Assembly: GCF_900094545.1 (NCBI RefSeq)
Contig: NZ_FMAH01000032.1
Span: 1-64,000, forward strand
Direction: 5' to 3'
Length of the DNA stretch: 64,000 nucleotides
From: Martinezella miluonensis
Lineage (GTDB): Bacteria > Pseudomonadota > Alphaproteobacteria > Rhizobiales > Rhizobiaceae
Both the position numbers and the translations under genes were made by a program. Positions within the stretch are counted from its first letter, which is position 1, and every line of letters starts with the position of its first letter. The notes below the pieces were generated by a model. That model was not told the DNA's origin. It made no database searches and saw only the letters and a list, made by a program, of their open reading frames with translations. Below, one piece after another: positions 19,315 through 29,120 of the stretch.

Positions 19315-20235
19315 GTGGCATCCATCGGACAAATCGTCAGACCGACTTCGGGCAATGATGCGCTCTCCAGAGCTCGCAGCCGCGCCGCTCTCGTGCCGGA
19401 TTGCCTTGTCGAAGCCAAGCGCATCGCCAATACGGTCATCGCCGGCTGGCATGGCCGGCGCAAACGCGGCATCGGCGAGAATTTCTGGCAGTTTCGCCCC
19501 TATACCGAGGGCGAAAGCCTTTCGCGCATCGACTGGCGGCGTTCCGCCCGCGACGATCATACCTATATCCGCGATCATGAATGGGAAGCCGCTCACACGA
19601 TCTGGCTCTGGGCCGACCTTTCGCCATCCATGATGTACAAGTCGGCCTATGGCCACGCTTCCAAGGAAGGCCGTGCGCTCGTCATCATGCTGGCACTTGC
19701 CGAAATCCTGTCCCGTTCGGGCGAACGGATCGGCTGCCCCGGCGTCATGGAGCCGGTCTCGACCCGAAACGCCGCCGAGCGTCTGGCGGCAGCCCTGATG
19801 CACACGCTGCTCGAAGGCGGCCTGCCGCAAACCGAGATGATCCGCGGCTGGAGCGATATCGTGCTGATCGGCGATTTTCTCGATGATGCCGACAGCGTCA
19901 TGAGCCGGATCGGACCTCTGGCGCGCCGTGGCTTGCGCGGCCATGTCGTTGAAGTGGCCGATCCAGCCGAGGAAATCTTTCCGTATAGCGGCCGCACGGA
20001 GTTCAGCGATCCGGAAACGGGCTCGAAACTGATTGCCGGCCGTGCGGAAAACTTGCGGGACGACTATCAGCGGGCCTATCTCGCCCGCCGCGAGAACCTC
20101 GGCCAGGCCCTGCGCCATCTCGGCTGGACCTTCGTCAGCCATCGCACCGATCGTCTGGCGTCAGAAGCGCTCGTCGCCGTGCATATGTATCTTTCCGGCA
20201 TGCCTGCGCGGGTAGCACCTGGAGGGCGGCCATGA
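19315..20235 (+). CDS. DUF58 domain protein
   Basis: 306 residues, GTG start 26 bases after the MoxR stop. Family core RRGIGENFWQFRPYTEGESL then RIDWRRSARDDHTYIRDHE, followed by a von Willebrand A-like segment LWADLSPSMMYKS whose D-x-S-x-S pattern could bind a metal. These proteins are regular partners of MoxR ATPases. It lacks an N-terminal membrane segment, so it is probably cytoplasmic. It overlaps the next gene by 4 bases. Confidence 0.92.
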   Translation: MASIGQIVRPTSGNDALSRARSRAALVPDCLVEAKRIANTVIAGWHGRRKRGIGENFWQFRPYTEGESLSRIDWRRSARDDHTYIRDHEWEAAHTIWLWADLSPSMMYKSAYGHASKEGRALVIMLALAEILSRSGERIGCPGVMEPVSTRNAAERLAAALMHTLLEGGLPQTEMIRGWSDIVLIGDFLDDADSVMSRIGPLARRGLRGHVVEVADPAEEIFPYSGRTEFSDPETGSKLIAGRAENLRDDYQRAYLARRENLGQALRHLGWTFVSHRTDRLASEALVAVHMYLSGMPARVAPGGRP

Positions 20236-23054
20236 CCGGCCTTTCCTTCGCATTCGCTTCCCCTGCCATCCTCGCAGCCCTGATCCTGCTTCCTGTGATC
20301 TGGTGGCTTCTGCGCCTGACGCCGCCGCAGCCGCGAACGGAAGTCTTCCCGCCGCTGCGCATCCTCGCGTCCATTCTCAAGCGTGAGGAAACGCCGGCCC
20401 GCAGCCCGTGGTGGCTGACATTGCTACGCATGCTGCTTGCAGCGCTGGTGATCCTCGCGATCGCCAATCCGATGTTCAATCCGCGCACCAACACCCTGTC
20501 GAGCGGCGGCCCGCTGGTCTTGATGATCGACAATAGCTGGGCGAGCACGTCGGACTGGGAGCGCCGTGTCCGAACAGCAGACGCACTGATCGACGATGCC
20601 GACGCAAAGAGCATCCCGGTCTCGATCGCCTTTACCGCCGAACAGGGCAATGATGCGACACCGGGTGCCGCGACGGCGGCGCGCGACAAGCTGCATGCGA
20701 TGAACCCAAGACCGCTGGTGCCGGACCGGCAGCGTGCCGCCGACGCCGTGAAGGCCGCGCTCAATGGCAGCAAGCCGGGGACTATCGCTTTCATCTCCGA
20801 TGGCATCGAGAGCAAAGCCAAGGACGACATCGTCAGCCGGCTCTCCGCGCTTCAGCCGAGCGAGCTGCGCCTGATCGAAGGCGACGGCAACGACATTCTC
20901 GCGATCACCGGCGCAGCCAACAACGCCAACGACATGACGGTTACGGCAACGCGGCTGAACGGCGCCAACCCGCTCCGACTTCAGTTGACGGCACAGGACA
21001 ATCAGGGCCGACCGATCGCCAACGGCTCGCTGAGTTTCGCCGGCGGTCAGACGGTTGCGACCGGCTCCATCGCCGCTCCCTTCGAGATGCGCAACGATTT
21101 TGCCCGCATCAACGTCGACCGCTATGCCAGCGCCGGCACCGTTCACCTGCTCGACGATGGCTTCCGCCGCCGCCGTGTGGCGCTTCTTTCCGGTCAGGCG
21201 GCCGACGAATTCCAGCCGATCCTTTCGCCGCTCTACTACATTGAACGCGCCCTTAACCCCTATGCCGAGCTGATCCAGCCCAACAGCGCGGATCTGGCAA
21301 AATCGATTCCGCAACTGCTGGCCGGCAACCCCTCTGTGATCATCATGGCCGATGTCGGCCGCCTGCCGCAGGAAAGCTATGCGCCGCTGCAGCGCTGGAT
21401 CGAGAATGGCGGCACGCTGATCCGCTTCGCCGGACCGCGCCTTGCCGCAGCGCCCGCCGATGATCCGCTCGTCCCCGTGACACTGCGGCAGGGCGAGCGG
21501 ACGTTCGGCGGCGCGCTCTCCTGGGCCGAGCCACAGCCGCTAGCCGATTTCCCATCGTTCGGCCCCTTCGCCGGCATGCCGAAGCCGACCAATGTGCTGA
21601 TCAAGCGGCAGGTTCTGGCCGAACCGACGCCGGATCTTGCCGAGCGCACCTGGGCAAGCCTTGCCGACGGAACGCCGCTGGTTACCGAAAAGCAGATGCA
21701 CGCCGGCCGCGTCATTCTCTTCCACGTCAGCGCCGAACCGCAATGGTCGGATCTGCCGATCTCGGGCGATTTCGTCGAAATGCTGCGCCGTATCGTCCAG
21801 CTGTCGCGCTCCGGCGGCGTCACCTCGACGGAAGGGGCAGCCAAGGCGACCGAGGCATTGCCGCCATACCGGCTTCTGACGGCCAAGGGCGTGCTGACGA
21901 GCGAAATCGGCAGCGCCCGGCCGCTGGAGCCGAACCACAAGGGCGCAGCTGTCGCCAGCTTCGACAACCCGCCCGGCCTTTACGGCTCCGAAGAAGGCTT
22001 TACCGCGCTCAATGTGCTAGCCCCCGGCGCCTCGCTCAAGCCGCTGGATGCATCGGCCGCGGGAGCGATCGCGCGGGAGGGCCTGATCGGTGGCGAAGCA
22101 TGGTCCGCCAAGCCGATCCTCTTCACCCTCGCCTTCCTCATCCTTCTGGCCGATAGCCTGATCGTGCTCTTCATGAATGGCGCTTTCCCGCGCCTTGGCA
22201 GGTCGACGAAAACGGCCGGCGGCGGCGCGGCGATGCTGTTGCTGGCTCTTGCGGTCGCGATCTTCCTGCATCCGGCAAACGCCTTGGCCGACGATTCCAA
22301 GCCCGGCGACGACACTATCTTTTCGCGGCTGGATAAGACCCATCTTGCCTATGTCGTCACCGGCGAATCCGACGTCGATCGTATTTCCGAGCGCGGCCTT
22401 GCCGGCCTCTCCGACTATCTGACCTACCGCACGACATTGGAGCCAGGCCCGCCGGTGGGGCTGGACCCAGCGAAGGATGAACTTGCCTTCTATTCGCTGA
22501 TCTACTGGCCGATATCAGCGACGGCGCCGATGCCGTCCAACGACGCCATCAACCGCATCGACGCCTATATGCGCAACGGCGGCACCGTGCTCTTCGACAC
22601 GCGCGACGCCATCAACACCATGGGCGACACATCGACGCCGAGCCCGAACGGCCAGCGGCTGCAGCAGATCCTCGCCAATCTCGATATTCCGCCCCTCGAG
22701 CCTGTGCCGTCAGGCCATGTGCTGACCAAGTCCTTCTATCTGCTTTCGAGTTTTCCCGGCCGCTATGCCGATAGCCCGCTCTGGATCGAAGCGCGGCAGG
22801 ATACGCGCCGCGACGGTAACGCGGTCTCCTCCTCCGATGGCGTGACGCCGATCTTGATCACGGGCAACGACTTTGCCGGCGCCTGGGCGATCGACGAAAA
22901 CGGCTCGCCGCTGCTGCCGACCGTGCCGCCGGACGAGACGCAGCGTGAATATGCCTACCGTACGGGCGTCAACATCATCATGTACATGCTGACCGGAAAC
23001 TATAAGTCCGATCAGGTACATATCCCGGATATCCTGCAGCGGCTGGGGCAGTGA
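20232..23054 (+). CDS. Large BatA-like membrane protein with C-terminal DUF4159 domain
   Basis: 940 residues. Two N-terminal hydrophobic segments (about 7-25 and 60-80) form the BatA-type anchor. A von Willebrand A-like region follows (LMIDNSWASTSDW), then a large periplasmic or extracytoplasmic part, two further hydrophobic segments around 625-685, and a DUF4159 domain in the last 220 residues, with YMRNGGTVLFDTRDA. It is co-transcribed with MoxR and DUF58, so it is likely part of one envelope-associated machine. The exact job is unknown. Confidence 0.88.
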   Translation: MTGLSFAFASPAILAALILLPVIWWLLRLTPPQPRTEVFPPLRILASILKREETPARSPWWLTLLRMLLAALVILAIANPMFNPRTNTLSSGGPLVLMIDNSWASTSDWERRVRTADALIDDADAKSIPVSIAFTAEQGNDATPGAATAARDKLHAMNPRPLVPDRQRAADAVKAALNGSKPGTIAFISDGIESKAKDDIVSRLSALQPSELRLIEGDGNDILAITGAANNANDMTVTATRLNGANPLRLQLTAQDNQGRPIANGSLSFAGGQTVATGSIAAPFEMRNDFARINVDRYASAGTVHLLDDGFRRRRVALLSGQAADEFQPILSPLYYIERALNPYAELIQPNSADLAKSIPQLLAGNPSVIIMADVGRLPQESYAPLQRWIENGGTLIRFAGPRLAAAPADDPLVPVTLRQGERTFGGALSWAEPQPLADFPSFGPFAGMPKPTNVLIKRQVLAEPTPDLAERTWASLADGTPLVTEKQMHAGRVILFHVSAEPQWSDLPISGDFVEMLRRIVQLSRSGGVTSTEGAAKATEALPPYRLLTAKGVLTSEIGSARPLEPNHKGAAVASFDNPPGLYGSEEGFTALNVLAPGASLKPLDASAAGAIAREGLIGGEAWSAKPILFTLAFLILLADSLIVLFMNGAFPRLGRSTKTAGGGAAMLLLALAVAIFLHPANALADDSKPGDDTIFSRLDKTHLAYVVTGESDVDRISERGLAGLSDYLTYRTTLEPGPPVGLDPAKDELAFYSLIYWPISATAPMPSNDAINRIDAYMRNGGTVLFDTRDAINTMGDTSTPSPNGQRLQQILANLDIPPLEPVPSGHVLTKSFYLLSSFPGRYADSPLWIEARQDTRRDGNAVSSSDGVTPILITGNDFAGAWAIDENGSPLLPTVPPDETQREYAYRTGVNIIMYMLTGNYKSDQVHIPDILQRLGQ

Positions 23055-23055
23055 G

Positions 23056-25128
23056 ATGAATATCGGTTTTGCCCCATTCCTGCCCTGGCCCGTGCTATCA
23101 GCTCTCGCGGCGCTAACCCTTGTCATCGCGGCCATTGCCATCTATCGGCGCCTGCGCGGCAGCTGGATCCGCGCGCTCGCCGGCATCGCCCTCCTGGCCG
23201 CCCTCGCCAATCCGGTGCTGCTGCAGGAAGACCGCGATCAGCTCACCACCATCGTCCCCGTCGTCGTCGACCGCAGTCTCAGCCAGGACACGCCGGAACG
23301 CACCAAAATGACCGACGATGCCTTGGCTATGCTCAAGGACCGGCTGGCGCAATTCCCGCGCATAGAGCCCCGCATCGTCGAGGCGCGCGACCCCGCTGAA
23401 TCCGACTCGCCGTCGACGCGGCTTTTCTCTGCCCTCTCCTCCGCGATCGCGGACGTGCCACCTGCTCGGATCGGCGGCGCGATCTTCCTCACCGACGGCC
23501 AGATCCACGATATTCCAGGCGTCAACCAGCAGCTCGGTTTCGACGCGCCTATTCATGGGCTGATCACCGGCAAGCCCGACGAATTCGATCGCCGCATCGA
23601 AATCGCGCGCGCACCTCGCTTCGGCATCGTCAATGATGAACAGCAGCTCGTCTTCCATGTCGTCGACGACGGCAAAAGCCCCGGCGGTGTCGCTGATGTA
23701 ACCGTCAAAATGAATGGCGACGAAATCGCCACACTGCAGGCGACGCCGGGCCAGGATACGCCGTTCAGCTTCAAGGTGCCGCGCGCGGGCAACAACGTCC
23801 TCGAATTCGCCGTTGCCGAAGTCCCCGGCGAGGTTACGCCCATCAACAACCGCACGGTCCAGCTGATCGAAGGCATTCGCCAGAACATGCGCGTCCTGCT
23901 CGTTTCCGGCGAGCCGCATTCGGGCGAGCGCGCCTGGCGCAACCTGCTGAAATCGGACGCGTCGGTCGATCTCGTGCATTTCACCATTCTGCGTCCGCCG
24001 GACAAACAGGACGGGACGCCGATCAACGAATTGTCGCTGATCGCCTTTCCGACGCGCGAACTCTTCGTCGACAAGATCAACTCTTTCGACCTGATCATTT
24101 TCGACCGTTACCAGGACCGGCAGAACGTCCTGCCGACGATCTATTATGATTACATGGCGCAATATGTCGAAAACGGCGGTGCGTTGCTCGTGGCGGCAGG
24201 CCCCGAACATGCCGCCGGCAATTCGATCGCCCTGACGCCGCTCGCCTCGGTTCTGCCGGCAGAGCCGACCGGGCAGATGATCGAGAAGCCCTTCTATCCG
24301 CGCCTGTCGGAGCAGGGCCGCAAGCATCCGGTAACGCGCGGTCTCGATGGATCGGACACGGAGCCACCGCATTGGGGCCGCTGGTTCCGCAGCGTCGATG
24401 TCGAAAAGCCGCAGGGACAGACAGTCATGGTCGGTGCCGACAACAGCCCGCTGCTGGTGCTGAACCGCGTCGGCCGCGGCCGCGTCGCCATGCTGCTTTC
24501 GGACGAAGGCTGGCTTTGGGCACGCGGTTTTGAGGGCGGCGGCCCGCACGTGTCGCTCTATCGGCGCATTGCCCATTGGCTGTTGAAGGAGCCGGCGCTG
24601 GAAGAAGAGGCCCTGACGGCGAATGCCGCCGGCCGCACGCTGCAGGTGACGCGCCAGACCATTGGCGACGATCCCGGCCCGGCAACGATCAAATCGCCGT
24701 CCGGCAAGACGCAAGCATTGCCTCTGAAGCAGACAGAGCCTGGTCTCCACCAGGCTCAGAAGCATATGGACGAGATCGGGCTTTTCCAGATCGCCGACGG
24801 CAATCTTTCGACGCTGGTGCATATCGGCGCCATCGATGCACCGGAATTCAAGGCGATGATCTCGACCACCGAAACGCTGAAGCCGCTGGCGCAGAAGACT
24901 AAGGGCCTCGTCACTCGCGTCGCCGGCGCCAATGGCGGCGTCACGGTCCCGCAGGTCCTGCCGGTTCGCGGTGCCGTGCGCATCGCAGACGGCCAGCGCC
25001 TGACCATCCGCATGACGGACGAAACCGTGCTGAAGGGGATCAATAGTCTGCCCCTCTTCGCCGGCTTTGCCGGTCTAGCCGTACTCCTCTTTGCCTTCTC
25101 GGCCACATGGTGGCGCGAAGGACGGTGA
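23056..25128 (+). CDS. Membrane protein, glutamine amidotransferase-like fold, MoxR cluster
   Basis: 690 residues, starting one base after the preceding stop. Two hydrophobic segments near the N-terminus (about 12-30 and 36-54) and one at the C-terminus (about 664-683) frame a large soluble part. A von Willebrand A-like VPVVVDRSLSQDTPE occurs near residue 75. YVENGGALLVAAGPEHA (about 371-387) resembles class I glutamine amidotransferase-like domains, but I see no catalytic cysteine, so it is probably structural. It would act with the preceding gene product. Confidence 0.85.
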   Translation: MNIGFAPFLPWPVLSALAALTLVIAAIAIYRRLRGSWIRALAGIALLAALANPVLLQEDRDQLTTIVPVVVDRSLSQDTPERTKMTDDALAMLKDRLAQFPRIEPRIVEARDPAESDSPSTRLFSALSSAIADVPPARIGGAIFLTDGQIHDIPGVNQQLGFDAPIHGLITGKPDEFDRRIEIARAPRFGIVNDEQQLVFHVVDDGKSPGGVADVTVKMNGDEIATLQATPGQDTPFSFKVPRAGNNVLEFAVAEVPGEVTPINNRTVQLIEGIRQNMRVLLVSGEPHSGERAWRNLLKSDASVDLVHFTILRPPDKQDGTPINELSLIAFPTRELFVDKINSFDLIIFDRYQDRQNVLPTIYYDYMAQYVENGGALLVAAGPEHAAGNSIALTPLASVLPAEPTGQMIEKPFYPRLSEQGRKHPVTRGLDGSDTEPPHWGRWFRSVDVEKPQGQTVMVGADNSPLLVLNRVGRGRVAMLLSDEGWLWARGFEGGGPHVSLYRRIAHWLLKEPALEEEALTANAAGRTLQVTRQTIGDDPGPATIKSPSGKTQALPLKQTEPGLHQAQKHMDEIGLFQIADGNLSTLVHIGAIDAPEFKAMISTTETLKPLAQKTKGLVTRVAGANGGVTVPQVLPVRGAVRIADGQRLTIRMTDETVLKGINSLPLFAGFAGLAVLLFAFSATWWREGR

Positions 25129-25132
25129 ACCG

Positions 25133-25558
25133 ATGACACAATTCGACATAACCGACGCCCCCTCCGAAGCCGAACTCGCCGCGATCAGCGAGGGGCTGAC
25201 CGCCTTCAACGCCGCCGATGTCGGCGCATCTGAAAGGCGATCGCTGGCGGTGCTGATCCGTGACGAGAGCGGCAAGACCATCGGCGGGATTTCGGGTTAC
25301 ACGGCTTGGGGATGGCTGTTCACGCAATGGCTGTTCGTGCCGGAAACCTTGCGCGGCCAGGGCATGGCAGGCAAGCTGCTCGAGGCGGCGGAAGCCGAAG
25401 CTGCAGCCCGCGGCTGTTTCGGGGCGTGGATCGATACGTTCAATCCGCAAGCACTGCATGCCTATCAGCGGCAGGGCTATGCGATCTTCGGAGAACTGCC
25501 AGACTTTCCCGTCGGCCGCACCCGCTTCTTCCTGCAGAAAAAACTATCGCCTCGCTGA
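25133..25558 (+). CDS. GNAT-family N-acetyltransferase
   Basis: 141 residues from ATG 25133, 4 bases after the previous stop; a longer frame opens inside the upstream gene but has no better start. The acetyl-CoA loop reads LRGQGMAGKLLE (R/Q-x-x-G-x-G/A pattern). The WGWLFTQWLFVPETLRGQG strand-helix is typical. The substrate is unknown. It may be translated from the MoxR-cluster mRNA. Confidence 0.88.
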   Translation: MTQFDITDAPSEAELAAISEGLTAFNAADVGASERRSLAVLIRDESGKTIGGISGYTAWGWLFTQWLFVPETLRGQGMAGKLLEAAEAEAAARGCFGAWIDTFNPQALHAYQRQGYAIFGELPDFPVGRTRFFLQKKLSPR

Positions 25559-25595
25559 TCACAGCGCGGCGACGTTTTTCCATATATTGTAGGGC

Positions 25596-26168
25596 TTAGA
25601 CGGCAATCGCCGTCCGCTGCATCATGTCGTCGAGATCTTCGTCTTGGTCCGCGATAGCCGAGGCGGCATCATCGCGCCAGGCGATAGAACCCTGCAGCCG
25701 CGCATGCGTGTCGGCAGCGATCGGCACGACCAGAACGCGGTTGGGATCGACCGGGCCTGGAAATGCCAAGGCATTGTAGGCAACCTTTTCGAAGCCGAGC
25801 GGGCAGTAGTATGGCGGGTCGCCGACGAGGATGACGGCTTCCGAGCCGTTGCGTTTGGCTGCCTCGACAGCGATCCGCACAAGCTCGCGACCGATACCCT
25901 TGTTCTTATGCGAGGGCCGCACGGCAAGCGGTCCGAGCAAGTGCCCTCTGACCGTGCCGGCAAGAACCGGCGTCATCCGTACAGATGCGATCGTCTCCCC
26001 ATCATCGGCGCAGATGAGGGACAGCGACAGATCATGCGGCCCCTGCTCGCGAATCCGCGCGGCGGCGCGCGTAAACCGACCGGGACCAAATGCTTCTTCG
26101 TTGATGAGTTCGATGGCAGCGTCGTGCGACGCATCCTCAGTGAGGTAGATCAGATCGTGCTTGTACAT
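25596..26168 (-). CDS. GNAT-family N-acetyltransferase (YhbS-like)
   Basis: 190 residues. Acetyl-CoA binding region GPLAVRPSHKNKGIGRELVR at about 80-99, followed by VILVGDPPYYCPLGFEKV, which is characteristic of the YhbS subgroup. The substrate is unknown. It converges with the GNAT gene at 25133, 37 bases away, but the two are not close paralogues. Confidence 0.88.
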   Translation of the reverse strand: MYKHDLIYLTEDASHDAAIELINEEAFGPGRFTRAAARIREQGPHDLSLSLICADDGETIASVRMTPVLAGTVRGHLLGPLAVRPSHKNKGIGRELVRIAVEAAKRNGSEAVILVGDPPYYCPLGFEKVAYNALAFPGPVDPNRVLVVPIAADTHARLQGSIAWRDDAASAIADQDEDLDDMMQRTAIAV

Positions 26169-26523
26169 TAGACCAAGAAAACCGGATAGACAGACGGAAT
26201 TGTTCTCGAAGGCGCTCGTCGAGCGTTCGGGATCATCGGCGTCGTCGCAGGCTTCTGGTGACTTTCATGACAAGTAGTCCTCAAAGTGTGACAAGCCCGA
26301 TAGCAGGAAATATCCGGCGCGTCCAATGCAAAATGCATGCTGCCATCTGTTGATGCAAGATGATGTCCGCATGATGACAGCCGCAGAAAATCAGTGGTCA
26401 GCACACTACATCTGCCAAAGATCCCACCAGCTACGCAGTGTTCAGCGTTTATCATCTCGAAATTTGACGACCATGCCGTATGTTCACCCTCAAACCTCAG
26501 CAGTATTCCGAAAGGACAGAACA
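26169..26523. other. Divergent intergenic region, GNAT / glutathione transferase
   Basis: 355 bases with no supported gene. A reading frame upstream of the transferase runs through it, but lacks a ribosome-binding site and family resemblance. Promoters for both flanking genes must lie here; I could not place them firmly. Confidence 0.4.
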
Positions 26524-27513
26524 ATGGGCATGTTGGTTGACGGCGTTTGGCACGACGTCTGGTACGACACCGAAAAGACGAAAGGCCATTTCAAGCGCGC
26601 CGCGTCGCAATTCCGCAACTGGATCACGCCTGACGGCGCAGCCGGCCCAACCGGAACTGGGGGCTTCAAGGCAGAGGCCGGACGCTACCACCTCTACGTT
26701 TCGCTCGCCTGCCCCTGGGCGCATCGAACCCTGATCTTCCGCAAGCTGAAGAAGCTAGAGTCTCTGATCCCGGTCTCGATCGTCGACCCGCTGATGCTGG
26801 AAAATGGTTGGGAATTCAAAGGGAAAGACGGCGGAACGATCGATCCCCTTTTCGGCGCCAAGACGCTCTGGGAAATCTACGTCAGGGCCGACCCGCATTA
26901 TTCCGGCCGGGTGACCGTCCCCGTTCTCTGGGACAAGCAGACCGGAACGATCGTCAACAACGAGTCGGCCGAGATCATCCGCATGTTCAACAGCGCATTC
27001 GACGCATTGACCGGCTCCAGGGAGGATTTCTATCCCGCCGATCTGCGCGCTGATATCGATGCCCTGAACGAACTCGTCTACGACAGGGTCAACAACGGCG
27101 TCTACAAAGCGGGCTTCGCGACGGCGCAGGACGCCTACGAGGACAGTGCCCGCCGCCTCTTTGAAACCCTCGATATGCTCGACGCCAGGCTGTCGACGCA
27201 ACGCTACCTGTTCGGAGAAGGTTTGACCGAAGCCGATTGGCGGCTGTTTACCACGCTCGTGCGGTTCGACGCCGTCTATGTCGGCCATTTCAAATGCAAC
27301 ATCCGCCGCATCGCCGACTATCCGAACCTAACGGCATATCTGAGAGACCTCTATCAGGTTCCCGGCGTGGCAGAGACCGTGAACCTCACCCATATCAAAG
27401 ATCATTACTATCGCAGCCACAGGGCGATCAATCCGACGGGCATCGTTCCCGTCGGCCCCGAGCTGGATTTCGATCGTCCGCATGGCCGAGAGCAGCTCGC
27501 GAAAGCGGCTTGA
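26524..27513 (+). CDS. Glutathione S-transferase, glutathionyl-hydroquinone reductase type
   Basis: 329 residues from ATG 26524, chosen for the AAAGGACAG upstream and the family start MGMLVDGVWHD. The catalytic cysteine is in SLACPWAHRTLI (about residues 61-72). The typical FRNWITPDGAAGPTG and YVGHFKCNIRRI segments follow. Members (YqjG, PcpF, Xi class) reduce glutathionyl-hydroquinones with glutathione in the cytoplasm. The in-frame upstream extension looks spurious. Confidence 0.93.
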   Translation: MGMLVDGVWHDVWYDTEKTKGHFKRAASQFRNWITPDGAAGPTGTGGFKAEAGRYHLYVSLACPWAHRTLIFRKLKKLESLIPVSIVDPLMLENGWEFKGKDGGTIDPLFGAKTLWEIYVRADPHYSGRVTVPVLWDKQTGTIVNNESAEIIRMFNSAFDALTGSREDFYPADLRADIDALNELVYDRVNNGVYKAGFATAQDAYEDSARRLFETLDMLDARLSTQRYLFGEGLTEADWRLFTTLVRFDAVYVGHFKCNIRRIADYPNLTAYLRDLYQVPGVAETVNLTHIKDHYYRSHRAINPTGIVPVGPELDFDRPHGREQLAKAA

Positions 27514-27548
27514 TCGGAGAGCACAAGTCTCCTGCCACCGGCGGGCGG

Positions 27549-28040
27549 CTACCAGTAGCTGGAAGGGCGCTCAGCCCCTTCCAGTTCCTCCAGCCTGCGA
27601 TATGTCGCCTGCGTCGTACCCGGAGGAAGTGCGTTGCGCGGAAAGAAACCGGTTTCGACGATTTCACGATCCGCCATGCGCGGCGCGGTCTGCGTTACCT
27701 CGACACGGTAGAAGACGACATGATCGCGTTTGCTGATACGATTGTTGAAATAGACGTGGAAGAGCTGCGGCTCGCCTGAGATCACCAGATTGCCTTCCTC
27801 GCGCAACTCCTTCTCGAGCGCCTGCTCCACCGTTTCGTGGCGTTCGACGCCGCCGCCAGGCATGTGCCAGCCGGCGATATAGGAGTGTCGCACCAGAAAG
27901 ATCCGCCCTTCGCTGTCGAAACACGCGGCGCGCACGCCGAGCGTCATACTGCGGGTCAGCACGAAATAGACATGCAATGCACGGCCAAAGAGCCATGCCC
28001 ACGCGCTACTCTTCTCATTCCGGGCAGCCTTCTCACTCAT
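27549..28040 (-). CDS. NUDIX hydrolase
   Basis: 163 residues. The NUDIX box is GGGVERHETVEQALEKELRE then EGN, matching GX5EX7REUXEEXGU. The preceding IAGWHMPGGG is usual. An N-terminal hydrophobic patch (ALHVYFVLTRSMTLG) may be membrane-facing. The nucleotide substrate is not predictable. It converges with the transferase gene and is divergent from the phosphoesterase gene, with only 68 bases between start codons. Confidence 0.88.
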   Translation of the reverse strand: MSEKAARNEKSSAWAWLFGRALHVYFVLTRSMTLGVRAACFDSEGRIFLVRHSYIAGWHMPGGGVERHETVEQALEKELREEGNLVISGEPQLFHVYFNNRISKRDHVVFYRVEVTQTAPRMADREIVETGFFPRNALPPGTTQATYRRLEELEGAERPSSYW

Positions 28041-28108
28041 GCACGAACCTTCATCCCTCGCCTTGCATTCAAACGGGCGATCTATTTGTTTTGACGATAG
28101 ACTGGGCT

Positions 28109-29029
28109 ATGTCTCATCCCATGTTCAAGCTCGCGCATATTTCCGACGTACACCTCGGCCCCCTGCCACGCCTTTCGATCAGAGAACTCGCCTCCAAACG
28201 TATAACCGGATTTGTGAACTGGCACAGGAACCGGCGCAAGCATCTTTTTGGCAATACGCTCGACCTGCTTCTGGACGATATCAGGACAAAGCAGGCCGAC
28301 CATCTCGCCGTAACGGGCGATCTCGTCAACCTTGCGAGCGGCATCGAGATCGAGACGGCGGCCACATGGCTGAAGATGGTCGGCGACCCCGTGCACACTT
28401 CGGTCGTTCCCGGCAATCACGATGCCTATGTGCCCGGCGCCTACGAAAAGGCCATGCGCGCCTGGTATCCTTACGTCAGAGGCGACCGCGCGTCGGCCGA
28501 ATGGCGGGAGGATCAGCGCGTCTTCCCGTATCTTCGTATTCGGGACCAAGTCGCACTCATCGGATGCTCGACCGCCGTCGCCACGCCGCCTTTCGCCGCC
28601 AGCGGCTTTTACTCCGCCCGCCAGGCGCGCGAGACGGTGAATATGCTTCGCGCGGCCGGCGATGCCGGGCTCTTTCGCATCGTCATGATCCATCATCCGC
28701 CAATCCGCGGCGCGACTAGCTTCTACAAGCGTATGATCGGCATTCGCCGCTTTGCAGCAGCCATTTCGACCGGTGGTGCTGAGCTGGTTCTTCATGGCCA
28801 TACCCACCTCAATACCGTGCACTGGCTGCGCGGCCACGCCGACCCTGTGCCGGTTGTTGGCATCGCGTCGGCTTCCCAGAATGTCGGCGGATTAAAGCCA
28901 CCGGCCGCCTACAATCTCTTCACGATCGCTGGCCGGCCAGGCGCCTGGGAGTTGAAGGCCGAACGCTATAGCCTTAACACCGCTGGCAACGGCGTGGATG
29001 CGGACGGCGTCGATATTCTTGCGCCATGA
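28109..29029 (+). CDS. Calcineurin-like metallophosphoesterase
   Basis: 306 residues from ATG 28109; a second ATG four codons later is equally possible, and neither has a clear ribosome-binding site. All five metal-site motifs are visible: DVHLG near the start, TGDLVN, GNHDAY, MIHHPP and HGHTHLN. It hydrolyses phosphomonoesters or diesters using a two-metal centre. The upstream in-frame extension overlaps the divergent NUDIX gene and is unlikely. Confidence 0.9.
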   Translation: MSHPMFKLAHISDVHLGPLPRLSIRELASKRITGFVNWHRNRRKHLFGNTLDLLLDDIRTKQADHLAVTGDLVNLASGIEIETAATWLKMVGDPVHTSVVPGNHDAYVPGAYEKAMRAWYPYVRGDRASAEWREDQRVFPYLRIRDQVALIGCSTAVATPPFAASGFYSARQARETVNMLRAAGDAGLFRIVMIHHPPIRGATSFYKRMIGIRRFAAAISTGGAELVLHGHTHLNTVHWLRGHADPVPVVGIASASQNVGGLKPPAAYNLFTIAGRPGAWELKAERYSLNTAGNGVDADGVDILAP

Positions 29030-29120
29030 TCCGCGTTTTGCCGCCATGGACCTCGTCGTTTCGGTGGCGTTTTCTAAGATGCCGAGCTACAATTGAAACC
29101 TCGGAATCCTGGAGGATAAC

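Noticed and set aside
23113..24822. 569-codon minus-strand frame in the MoxR cluster
   Set aside because: Opposite a well supported membrane protein gene; no start signal and no domain.
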